64,000 bases of DNA, from the NCBI GenBank assembly GCA_040217815.1, contig JBEHWI010000014.1:1-64000 (forward strand), written 5' to 3'. The stretch is from UBA5314 sp040217815 (GTDB lineage: Bacteria > Bacillota > Syntrophomonadia > Syntrophomonadales > Syntrophomonadaceae). The position numbers were made by a program, and so were the translations under genes. Position 1 is the stretch's first letter. The number at the start of each line of letters is the position of its first letter. The notes under the pieces are model-generated. The model searched no databases, was not told where the DNA came from, and worked only from the letters and a program-made list of their open reading frames with translations. Shown piece after piece: positions 51,835-59,380 of the stretch.

Positions 51835-53283
51835 TTAATCCTTGATATGGGCTAAATCTTTGGCCAGCTGTTTCTTGGCATCCCAATCAGTCAAGAACTG
51901 AATAGCCACCCGCTGGGCCTGTGGTGAGCCGGCTCCGTGCCAGGTCCCGGCTCCATGCAGCCCGGCTACCCAGTTCTGCAGGAATTTGATAACTCTCAGA
52001 CGCTGCTCGGCCGGAGCCGCCGATTTAAAGTACTTTTTGATCCAGGGTCCGATTTCGGGGTTTTCCAGATCGCGTTCGCTAGGCATTGTTACTACTCCGC
52101 CTCCGGCGATATCCCCGGCCATTTTCATGATTTCCCAGAAGCCATGGGCTATGTTCAGCTTGGCAACATTGCCAAACAGATCATCCGGCATCCATACGCC
52201 GGAACCGACCGGTTCTTCAACCCCCTTGGCCGCCGCAGCGATGGCACAGGCGTGGGAGGTCTCGCTGATTCTGACCATGTCGATCAGCTTTTCCTGAATA
52301 TGGGGGACCTTTTGCAGGCCAGTATACTCACTGGCCAGTTTGCTGGCTCCGATGATCAGGTCGGCATATCCTACCTTGCAGGCCCCGCCGCAGTTCATGC
52401 GGTGGGTCTTGGCAAAACGCGCCACCAACCGTCCACAGTATTTCGTTTCTCCGCACAGGAACACTCTCTCCCAGGGAATAAAGACATCATCAAAGACTAT
52501 GGTCGAGGTTTCACGCTGTCCAAACTCTGGATTACCCAGCTCTTCAATGCTTTCCGCCGCTTCCCGCTCGGCCGTGTAGGGAGTGTACTGGCAAATATAA
52601 GTTATACCAGGAGTCCCGTTGGGCAGAGCGAAGGCTACGGCAAACTGTTCCTCACCGGGCTTTAAGGCTCCGCCCGGAAGCACGATGGTTTCATGAGCGC
52701 CTATGGCGCCGCTCTGGCTTACCTTGGCTCCCCGGACCACGATTCCATCATCCCGCTTTTCGACTACCCGCAGATGCATATCGGGGTCGTCCTGTTCAGA
52801 GGGCCGTTTAAACCGGTCCCCTTTGGGGTCGGTTATGGCTCCGGAACAGGCCAGGTCGTTGGCCTGGGCCCATTTGATAAAGTTGTTCAAACGCGTATTG
52901 TACTCTGTTCCGTATTCTTTGTCCATTTCCCAGGTGGAGGCCGCCAGGGCGTTCAGAGTGTCGCAGCCCACACAGCGATAGTTGCAGGTGCCCAGTTTCT
53001 GACTGGTCAAAAGAGCCATTTCCGCTCTCATATCCAGGTCGTAATTGCTCCTGGCCACATTCAGGTTTCTGTTGATCGGTTCCCCGGTCAGGTGGGAAGT
53101 GGCAACCATGATCTCTTTATATTGGGGATCATTGGCCAGGTCATAGACTTTGGCCGTAGCTCTGATTACCGAAAGGGTAGTGGGGTTTTCCAGCATATTC
53201 TCTACCCTCTTGCCGGCCACATAAACTTTGGGGTTTAAGGCTTTTACGCTCTCCATATATTCCGCTGCTGTCTTTATCGCCAT
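51835..53283 (-). CDS. abfD: 4-hydroxybutyryl-CoA dehydratase/vinylacetyl-CoA isomerase
   Basis: 482 residues, FAD and [4Fe-4S] radical dehydratase related to Clostridium aminobutyricum AbfD. Cluster ligands Cys100 and Cys104 (CNYRCVGC), His294 and Cys302 (THRMNCGGACKVG) are present; the last pair is one residue further apart than in AbfD. It converts 4-hydroxybutyryl-CoA to crotonyl-CoA and can isomerise vinylacetyl-CoA. The ATG at 53283 has AAGGAGGAG upstream. With the CoA-transferases at 10-26 kb it would feed C4 hydroxyacids into beta-oxidation. Some homologues in this superfamily have other substrates, so the exact reaction is inferred. Confidence 0.88.
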   Translation of the reverse strand: MAIKTAAEYMESVKALNPKVYVAGKRVENMLENPTTLSVIRATAKVYDLANDPQYKEIMVATSHLTGEPINRNLNVARSNYDLDMRAEMALLTSQKLGTCNYRCVGCDTLNALAASTWEMDKEYGTEYNTRLNNFIKWAQANDLACSGAITDPKGDRFKRPSEQDDPDMHLRVVEKRDDGIVVRGAKVSQSGAIGAHETIVLPGGALKPGEEQFAVAFALPNGTPGITYICQYTPYTAEREAAESIEELGNPEFGQRETSTIVFDDVFIPWERVFLCGETKYCGRLVARFAKTHRMNCGGACKVGYADLIIGASKLASEYTGLQKVPHIQEKLIDMVRISETSHACAIAAAAKGVEEPVGSGVWMPDDLFGNVAKLNIAHGFWEIMKMAGDIAGGGVVTMPSERDLENPEIGPWIKKYFKSAAPAEQRLRVIKFLQNWVAGLHGAGTWHGAGSPQAQRVAIQFLTDWDAKKQLAKDLAHIKD

Positions 53284-53344
53284 AGTTTTCTCCTCCTTAT
53301 TAAAGCACATTAGGTGCTTCTCTCTATAAAGCCGCTGTCTCTTT

Positions 53345-53668
53345 TTACCTGCTCTTCACTTCCACCACCAGACTGGCAGTGGATTCGTGGGGAGCTGGAA
53401 ATCCTCCCACATTGCGAATGGCTGTGTCCAGATAGAACAACAATTCTTCATCTGTCGTCACCCCGGCCAAAGTCAAAACCAGCTTGTTATCTAAAAGGCT
53501 GGCTTCCACGATTAAGGACGGCTGGTAGAAACCAGGCAGGGCGTTTTTGCGGCAGCAAGCATCTTGCAGGGTTGCAAAAGTCCCTATCAGTCCCATATAT
53601 CTTTCTTCCAGCTTTGGGGTGCGAACGGTAATAAACTCCAATGGTACTCCAGAAAATGCGTTGTCCAT
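53345..53668 (-). CDS. Conserved-looking hypothetical protein upstream of abfD
   Basis: 107 residues, AAGGAGG upstream of the ATG. Predicted alternating alpha/beta, with FATLQDACCRKNALPGFYQPSLIVEASLLDNKLVLTLAGVTTDEELLFYLDTAIRNVGGFP; cysteine pair at about residues 38-39; no membrane or signal segment. Not recognised. The 61-bp gap to abfD and shared strand make it a likely partner, perhaps an accessory subunit or substrate sensor. Confidence 0.6.
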   Translation of the reverse strand: MDNAFSGVPLEFITVRTPKLEERYMGLIGTFATLQDACCRKNALPGFYQPSLIVEASLLDNKLVLTLAGVTTDEELLFYLDTAIRNVGGFPAPHESTASLVVEVKSR

Positions 53669-53776
53669 TCAGTATGCCTCCTTTTGCAGGCGCGGTATGA
53701 GCCAGTCCGCTTTTGGATTGGCCTTTAACGCCTCAATGGCTGCCCCCTCCTCTCGTAAGATTTCAGGTTCCCCCAA
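53669..53776 (-). CDS. Possible 35-residue peptide or C-terminal gene remnant
   Basis: Starting from a TTG at 53776, the frame reads EPEILREEGAAIEALKAN, then PKADWLIPRLQKEAY, highly protein-like, and its TGA is immediately followed by the ATG at 53668. A different frame upstream (IEMIGILIRAFWG) also looks coding, and the two meet at a G5 run, so this may be one small gene with a frameshift or the end of a decayed one. No family recognised. Confidence 0.35.
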   Translation of the reverse strand: MGEPEILREEGAAIEALKANPKADWLIPRLQKEAY

Positions 53777-54356
53777 AACGCCCTGATTAAAATTCCTATC
53801 ATCTCAATCCGCTGCGCACAATCCTCCCTTCTCTTCCTGAAATGACATGATTGTATCTAATAAAAAACTTAACTATGCTTTTTTATATCCGGGCAACAGA
53901 TTAATAATGTGATGCATAACAGGCTCAAACCGATGTGGTGGAACAGCATCATTCCCAAGCGGATGGCAAAAGCGCCCCGGTGGGCCGTCGGGATAAAAGT
54001 AGTCGTTTTTAGCATTTAACAATGGTTTTGTCTCTCTTTGGTGCGAGGCGGATGGAGATTGGAGATCTTATAACTGGTTTGTTTTTTAGTATAGAATTGA
54101 TGACAGCGGCAATTATTATATAGCATAAAACAAAGCTTATTGGATGCGCTGAACATTCGTTCACTTTTAATATAAAAATATTGAGGCAGGGTGTCAAGTA
54201 CTACCTTTAAACAGCCGGTCTGGCCAGTCCCTAAGGATTTTTATGGTAATATAGACTATACTACAGTATAAACCGGTGATGTCCAGGATTATGCCAGTTT
54301 TCTCATCATTCTCTTTTGAGTAGATACAACAGCAATAATCGTAATGGGAGATTGTT
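53777..54356. other. 580-bp intergenic stretch, little recognisable
   Basis: No intact gene is convincing. Short open frames here lack ribosome sites. The sequence turns AT-rich from 53850. A mildly coding-like segment at 53932-54017 (MWWNSIIPKRMAKAPRW) is too short to support. No -24/-12 promoter or TGTTTCA dyad was found here, unlike the beta-oxidation units. Confidence 0.4.
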
Positions 54357-55079
54357 ATGGAATATGAATTTACCCGAACCGAACTGCTCATTGGGAAAGA
54401 AGCACTTGATAAATTGGAGCGCTGCCAGGTAGCCGTCTTCGGCATAGGCGGCGTTGGCGGTTATGCAGCGGAAGCACTTGCCCGGTGCGGGGTTGGAGAT
54501 CTGATCCTGGTTGACAATGATTCAGTAAGTCCCAGTAATATAAACCGCCAGATTCACGCCGCCCATTCTACTTTAGGCCAGCCCAAAGTGGAGGTCATGA
54601 AACAACGGGTCCTGGATATCAATCCCCGGGCCCGGGTTGAGACCCATCAGACCTTTTATACAGGAGAAGCTCAATTCCTTAACCCCGGTTGGAATTATAT
54701 AATTGATGCCATCGATTCAGTTAAATCGAAAATTGAACTTATAGTAAATACCTCCCACCTGAACATTCCCATCATCAGCAGTATGGGGGCCGGGAACAAG
54801 CTGGACCCAAGCCGCTTTGAAATCGCCGATATCTATGAGACTTCAGTTTGCCCCCTGGCCCGGGTTATGCGCCGGGAGCTTAAGAAACGAGGCATTTCTT
54901 CGCTTAAAGTGGTTTACTCAAAGGAATCGCCGGTTCATTTACTTGACCTTGAAGGAGATTATGGCTGCCCGGAACCTGATTCCTCCGCCAAACGCCCTCC
55001 CGGCAGTATTTCCTTTGTGCCCCCGGCAGCCGGTCTGCTCCTGGCCAGCCATGTTATCAGGGAACTTATTAAGCCATAA
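54357..55079 (+). CDS. tcdA: tRNA threonylcarbamoyladenosine dehydratase (TcdA/CsdL)
   Basis: 240 residues, ThiF/E1-like. GIGGVGGYAAEALARCGVGDLILVDNDSVSPSNINRQ is the ATP-binding Rossmann segment; YIIDAIDSVKSKIELI and SSMGAGNKLDPSRFEIADIYETSVCPLARVMRRELKKRGI are the TcdA-specific blocks. It cyclises t6A37 in tRNA to ct6A. In E. coli it works with the CsdA-CsdE sulfur-transfer pair, which fits this desulfurase-rich region. GGGAG precedes the ATG. Divergent from the abfD unit. Confidence 0.92.
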   Translation: MEYEFTRTELLIGKEALDKLERCQVAVFGIGGVGGYAAEALARCGVGDLILVDNDSVSPSNINRQIHAAHSTLGQPKVEVMKQRVLDINPRARVETHQTFYTGEAQFLNPGWNYIIDAIDSVKSKIELIVNTSHLNIPIISSMGAGNKLDPSRFEIADIYETSVCPLARVMRRELKKRGISSLKVVYSKESPVHLLDLEGDYGCPEPDSSAKRPPGSISFVPPAAGLLLASHVIRELIKP

Positions 55080-55263
55080 ACCGGGGCAAGCTCTTTATTA
55101 CACCACCCTGGCCGGAAAATAGAATATTGTTCCGGAATATTTGACTTCTTCATAGGAATAGCAGACTACCTCTTCCTCGATAGCAACCCTGAAAATAGAA
55201 ATGAACCGATTCCACTGATTAAGCAGAATACGGCTCATTTTAATCAATTTATATGGGTGTCCC

Positions 55264-57582
55264 TTAATCAGCGTAATAGTTGATAAGGCTCCCCTTTAGA
55301 ATTATGCTTCTCTCGTCGGCACTGAGTTTTTTCAAATAAAGCTGGATGGAACGGGCTCCCTGACCGTTTATGATCTGGGCGGGTATAAGCTCTTCCCCCT
55401 TTTCCATCCTGCTGCGGATGTCAGGGATAAATACGGTGTCCCCCATTTCAAAGTGCACATCTTTATCCACCGTAAAGGGCACCATACCCCAGTTTATCAA
55501 ATTGCTCCTGTATCTCTTGGTGGCGTATTCAACCGCCAGGTTGGCCCATGCTCCCAGAACCTTCTGACAGGATGCAGCCTGCTCCCTGGCCGAACCGTCG
55601 CCCGGTTTAACCGCATATACGACACTGCCGATGGCACTGCGTCTTAGCAGCTCATTGGCATCACTCCACTGGCTGCTGGCAACTGCCACCCTGACGGCTA
55701 TTTGCCGCAAAGCTTCAGACATCTCGCTCTGGCCGTTTTCGACCAGCCCGCGGCGTTCCTGTTCCAGGCTCTGAATTTGCTTGGCTCGTCCCACATAGCC
55801 GGGGTCTTTTCTAGACAGGGTAAATTCAGCCAACCGCATCGGATTGGAGCGGAAGGAGGATGTCTCGCCCGAAGGTATCAGTTCGTCAGTGGTGGTGACC
55901 GGATCAGTGATCACGCAGGCCACCTCCAGGATGAGGTTTTCCGGGAGGGCGCTCATGGCCGGCCAATCGGCTATGTTCGGTCCGAATTTCAGCGGCTCCT
56001 CCGCTGCCGCGTGGTTAAACCCATCATAAACGCGATTAGAATAAATTTCCTTGAAGAAAGTATACGATACGGGCGATGGTTTAAAATCAAATTCGGTGGC
56101 CGGGGTCAGCAAGCCGCCGTTCAAAGCGCTGGCCGCTATTGAACGGGCGTCCATCAGGGCAACCGACGATATCTGGCCGTCTCCCGGTTTGGAGCCTTCC
56201 CTGTTGGGGAAGTTGCGGGTCGAATGCCTGATGCTTAAAGCTCCGTTGGCAGGAACGTCCCCGGCTCCAAAGCAGGGGCCGCAGAAGGCTGTTTTAATGG
56301 TAATACCGGCTGACATCAATTTGGCAGCCGCCCCATCCCTGATCAATTCGTAGAAAATGGGCTGGCTGGCCGGGTATACGCTGAATGACAGCGGACCAGT
56401 ACCGATTGAATGATTTTCCACCATAGAGGCTATATCATAGAGATTTTCAAAGGTGCCGCCGGCGCATCCCGCCACTATGCCCTGATCCGCCCGCAACCTC
56501 CCGTTTACGATCTTGTCGGTAAGGTTGAACTTGATGTTGGGGTTTTCTAATTGCTTCTGACCCTCTTCTTCAATCGCTTTCAAGATGTCATAAGGGTTAC
56601 GGTTCAATTCAGCAATGGTATAAACATTGCTGGGATGGAAGGGCAGGGCAATCATGGGCTCTATCTTGTCCAGGTCAACCAGAATAGCTCCATCGTAATA
56701 AGCCGCATCGCCCGGGTTTAACTCGGAATAGCAGTCCGGTCGGCCGTGTATGGCATAATAATCTCTAACTTTTTCATCGGTTATCCAGATTGAGCTCAAG
56801 CAGGTGGTTTCAGTGGTCATGACGTCAATGCCGTTGCGGTAGTCGACCGATAGCTCCTTGATGCCAGGGCCGATAAACTCCAGGACTTTGTTGTTGACAA
56901 AGCCGTTGCCAAACACCGCCCCGATTATGGCCAGGGCCACATCCTGGGGCCCTACTCCGGGCCGGGGCTTGCCTTCCAGGTAAACGGCAATTACATCAGG
57001 GTAGGCCACGTCGTAGGTCTTATTCAGCAGCTGTTTGACCAGCTCCGGTCCGCCCTCACCTATAGCCATGGTGCCCAGGGCTCCGTAGCGGGTGTGGCTG
57101 TCAGATCCCAAAATCATGTTGCCGCAGCAGCTCATCATTTCCCGCATGTACTGATGGATGACCGCTTGATGGGCAGGTACATAAATCCCACCGTACTTTT
57201 GAGCAGCTGATAGGCCGAAAATATGGTCGTCTTCATTTATGGTCCCCCCTACTGCGCAGAGGCTGTTATGACAGTTGGTTAAAACGTAGGGAAGGGGAAA
57301 CTCGTTCAATCCGCTGGCCCGGGCGGTCTGCACGATGCCCACGTAGGTGATGTCATGCGAAGCCAGAGCATCAAAACGAATTTTTAAGTCTTTTACATCA
57401 CCGCCCACATTATGCCGGGCCAGGATTTTATACGCTATCGTATTCTTCAGTGCATCGCCCTGATTTAATTTAGCCGGATCATAATCAGGCCCACCCTTTA
57501 ATACATTGGGCTGGCCGTTTTCCATCTCCACCAGAGTTTCTCTGTTTAAAAAAAATATTCCGTTATCTACCAAGCGTACCAA
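55264..57582 (-). CDS. Aconitase-superfamily hydratase (YbhJ-like)
   Basis: 772 residues. Aconitase fold: TNCHNSLCAVGGTINEDDHIFGL near residue 100, GSDSHTRYGALGTMAIGEGG, cluster cysteines in CAGGTFENLYDIA and AFCGPCFGAGDVPANGALSIRHSTRNFPNREGSKPGDGQ. The C-terminal swivel domain is split by a long linker. Sequence order and length resemble E. coli YbhJ-type 'hydratases' more than AcnA or AcnB. Whether the substrate is citrate/isocitrate or another tri-acid cannot be told. TTG start with GGAGG. A [4Fe-4S] client beside the Fe-S assembly genes. Confidence 0.8.
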   Translation of the reverse strand: MVRLVDNGIFFLNRETLVEMENGQPNVLKGGPDYDPAKLNQGDALKNTIAYKILARHNVGGDVKDLKIRFDALASHDITYVGIVQTARASGLNEFPLPYVLTNCHNSLCAVGGTINEDDHIFGLSAAQKYGGIYVPAHQAVIHQYMREMMSCCGNMILGSDSHTRYGALGTMAIGEGGPELVKQLLNKTYDVAYPDVIAVYLEGKPRPGVGPQDVALAIIGAVFGNGFVNNKVLEFIGPGIKELSVDYRNGIDVMTTETTCLSSIWITDEKVRDYYAIHGRPDCYSELNPGDAAYYDGAILVDLDKIEPMIALPFHPSNVYTIAELNRNPYDILKAIEEEGQKQLENPNIKFNLTDKIVNGRLRADQGIVAGCAGGTFENLYDIASMVENHSIGTGPLSFSVYPASQPIFYELIRDGAAAKLMSAGITIKTAFCGPCFGAGDVPANGALSIRHSTRNFPNREGSKPGDGQISSVALMDARSIAASALNGGLLTPATEFDFKPSPVSYTFFKEIYSNRVYDGFNHAAAEEPLKFGPNIADWPAMSALPENLILEVACVITDPVTTTDELIPSGETSSFRSNPMRLAEFTLSRKDPGYVGRAKQIQSLEQERRGLVENGQSEMSEALRQIAVRVAVASSQWSDANELLRRSAIGSVVYAVKPGDGSAREQAASCQKVLGAWANLAVEYATKRYRSNLINWGMVPFTVDKDVHFEMGDTVFIPDIRSRMEKGEELIPAQIINGQGARSIQLYLKKLSADERSIILKGSLINYYAD

Positions 57583-57742
57583 ATCAGCACCTCCAAATAA
57601 TTGTCAAGAAATATGATAAAAAATCAAACCATTTATTATTTTAACACAGGATAAGATTTTAGCATCTCTCCTGGCTGATTGTATTCAATATATAGGGAAA
57701 AAATCAGGCGTTCCCTGGTACAATCTCCCGTATAAATGGAAG

Positions 57743-57767
57743 ACCCGGCCTCATCTCGGGACCGGGT
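57743..57767 (-). terminator. Weak hairpin after the second cysK
   Basis: ACCCGG (57743-57748) pairs with CCGGGT (57762-57767). The tail is only moderately T-rich on the minus strand (CTTCCATTT). Confidence 0.4.
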
Positions 57768-57808
57768 TAAGAAAACTGCTGATATATGGTCAGGGAGTCT
57801 GTTTGGAC

Positions 57809-58741
57809 TTAGTCCAGAAATAACTCTGTAGAAAGATATCTCTCCCCGGTGTCGGGAAGTAACACTACTATTGTCTTTGCCTGGTTTTCAGGGCGTTTGG
57901 CGACTTCTGTAGCTGCATAAGCCGCCGCACCTGAAGAAATCCCCACCAACAGCCCTTCCGTCCTGGATAATAAGCGAGCCGTTTTGAATGCATCTTCATT
58001 CTTTACAGGGAAGACTTCATCTAGAATAGACCGGTTAAGTACTTCGGGAATAAAATTGGCACCCAGCCCCTGCAGCTTATGCGGCCCGGCTGTACCACCG
58101 GATAACAGGGGGGAACCGTGCGGTTCTATAGCTACTATCTGAATTTTGGGGTTTTTAGCCTTTAGCCCTTCTCCCACTCCAGTTACAGTTCCGCCTGTGC
58201 CCACCCCGGCGACAAATATATCCACCTTTCCATCAGTATCTCGCCATATCTCCTCTGCGGTCGTGGCCCTGTGGATGGCAGGATTGGCGGGATTTTTGAA
58301 CTGTCCAGGAATAAAGGAATTGGGATTGCTGGCAGCCAGTTCGTCCGCCACTCGCAGAGCTCCGGCCATACCCTCGTCTCCCGGGGTCAAAACCACCTCT
58401 GCTCCCAATCCTTTCAAGAGTTTACGCCGCTCAATACTGAAGGTTTCCGGCATAGTGAGAACCAATCGATATCCTCTAGCTGCTGCGACCAGGGCCAAAC
58501 CGATGCCAGTGTTGCCACTGGTAGGCTCAATAATGAGCGTATCTTTGTTTATCAGCCCCTTATCTTCGGCGTCTTTGATCATGGCATAACCGATCCGGTC
58601 TTTAACACTTCCGGCAGGATTAAAATACTCAAGTTTGGCCAGAATCCTCGCTTCGACCTGATTATACCGGCAATAGTTGGATATCTCCAGCAATGGAGTG
58701 TTCCCGATAAGTTCAGTAATATTTGATGCTATCGGTGCCAT
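57809..58741 (-). CDS. cysK: Cysteine synthase, second copy
   Basis: 310 residues. Same motifs as the first copy: NPAGSVKDRIGYAMI (PLP lysine), EPTSGNTGIGLALVAAARGY, GTGGTVTGVGEGLK, GISSGAAAYAATEVAKRPENQAKTIVVLLPDTGERYLS. GGAGGG fits the ATG at 58741. It lies downstream of the CymR-like and mutS2 genes; in Bacillus, CysK binds CymR as co-repressor, so this copy may be the sensing partner of the regulator at 58862-59302. That is inference. Confidence 0.93.
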   Translation of the reverse strand: MAPIASNITELIGNTPLLEISNYCRYNQVEARILAKLEYFNPAGSVKDRIGYAMIKDAEDKGLINKDTLIIEPTSGNTGIGLALVAAARGYRLVLTMPETFSIERRKLLKGLGAEVVLTPGDEGMAGALRVADELAASNPNSFIPGQFKNPANPAIHRATTAEEIWRDTDGKVDIFVAGVGTGGTVTGVGEGLKAKNPKIQIVAIEPHGSPLLSGGTAGPHKLQGLGANFIPEVLNRSILDEVFPVKNEDAFKTARLLSRTEGLLVGISSGAAAYAATEVAKRPENQAKTIVVLLPDTGERYLSTELFLD

Positions 58742-58861
58742 TTCAAATCCCTCCATAATAGTTTATCCGCTTTAAGAGCACTGCCATAATCCAGGTTTGT
58801 GTTCTCCTTGGGCTGCGCTCTCATTTTATAAGTTCGATGGTTTTAATGGCAAAACACAAAC

Positions 58862-59302
58862 CTAAATATAAAACATTAAAGACCGGGGTCCTTGCATCTT
58901 TTTATATTGAGTCATAAGGTCTTCAAGGGTTATAGCATCAACAACCGTATTGATGCTCTGATTTATCTGCTCCCACACGTGCTTTTGCAAGCAGTACTCA
59001 ACTGTGTTGTCAGAATCGTCTGAACGATCTCCAGCAACCACCAACTCTCCTTCCAGAGTCCGCAGGATCTGCCCTACGTTTATGTGGCTGGGGCTGTCAG
59101 CCAGTACGTAGCCACCCTGGGCTCCCTTTACACTGTTTACCAGGCCGGCTTTGCGTAAAATAGAAAAAACCTGTTCCAGGTAGTTGGGAGAAATATTCTG
59201 TCTTTCGGCAATGGTATTTAGGGCCACGTGATCGCCAGTCGAATTGAGGGTCAAGTCCAACATAGCCCGCAAACCATAACGACCTTTAGTGGATATTTTC
59301 AT
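58862..59302 (-). CDS. Rrf2-family regulator, CymR-like
   Basis: 146 residues. MKISTKGRYGLRAMLDLTLN, helix-turn-helix ISPNYLEQVFSILRKAGLVNS, and KGAQGGYVLADSPSHINVGQILRTLEGELVVAG. Only one cysteine (VEYCLQKHVW), so it lacks the three Fe-S ligands of IscR types, matching CymR, the cysteine-metabolism repressor. GGAGGG fits the ATG at 59302. It is followed by cysK on the same strand, the usual partner. Likely targets are the palindromes near metY (42246) and cysK (51663). Confidence 0.85.
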   Translation of the reverse strand: MKISTKGRYGLRAMLDLTLNSTGDHVALNTIAERQNISPNYLEQVFSILRKAGLVNSVKGAQGGYVLADSPSHINVGQILRTLEGELVVAGDRSDDSDNTVEYCLQKHVWEQINQSINTVVDAITLEDLMTQYKKMQGPRSLMFYI

Positions 59303-59380
59303 CTTCGCCCTCCAGAAAGTTTTCTTATATGAATAATAATATATCTTCAAAACGCAGTGCAAGTTGTATTATAAAACCAC

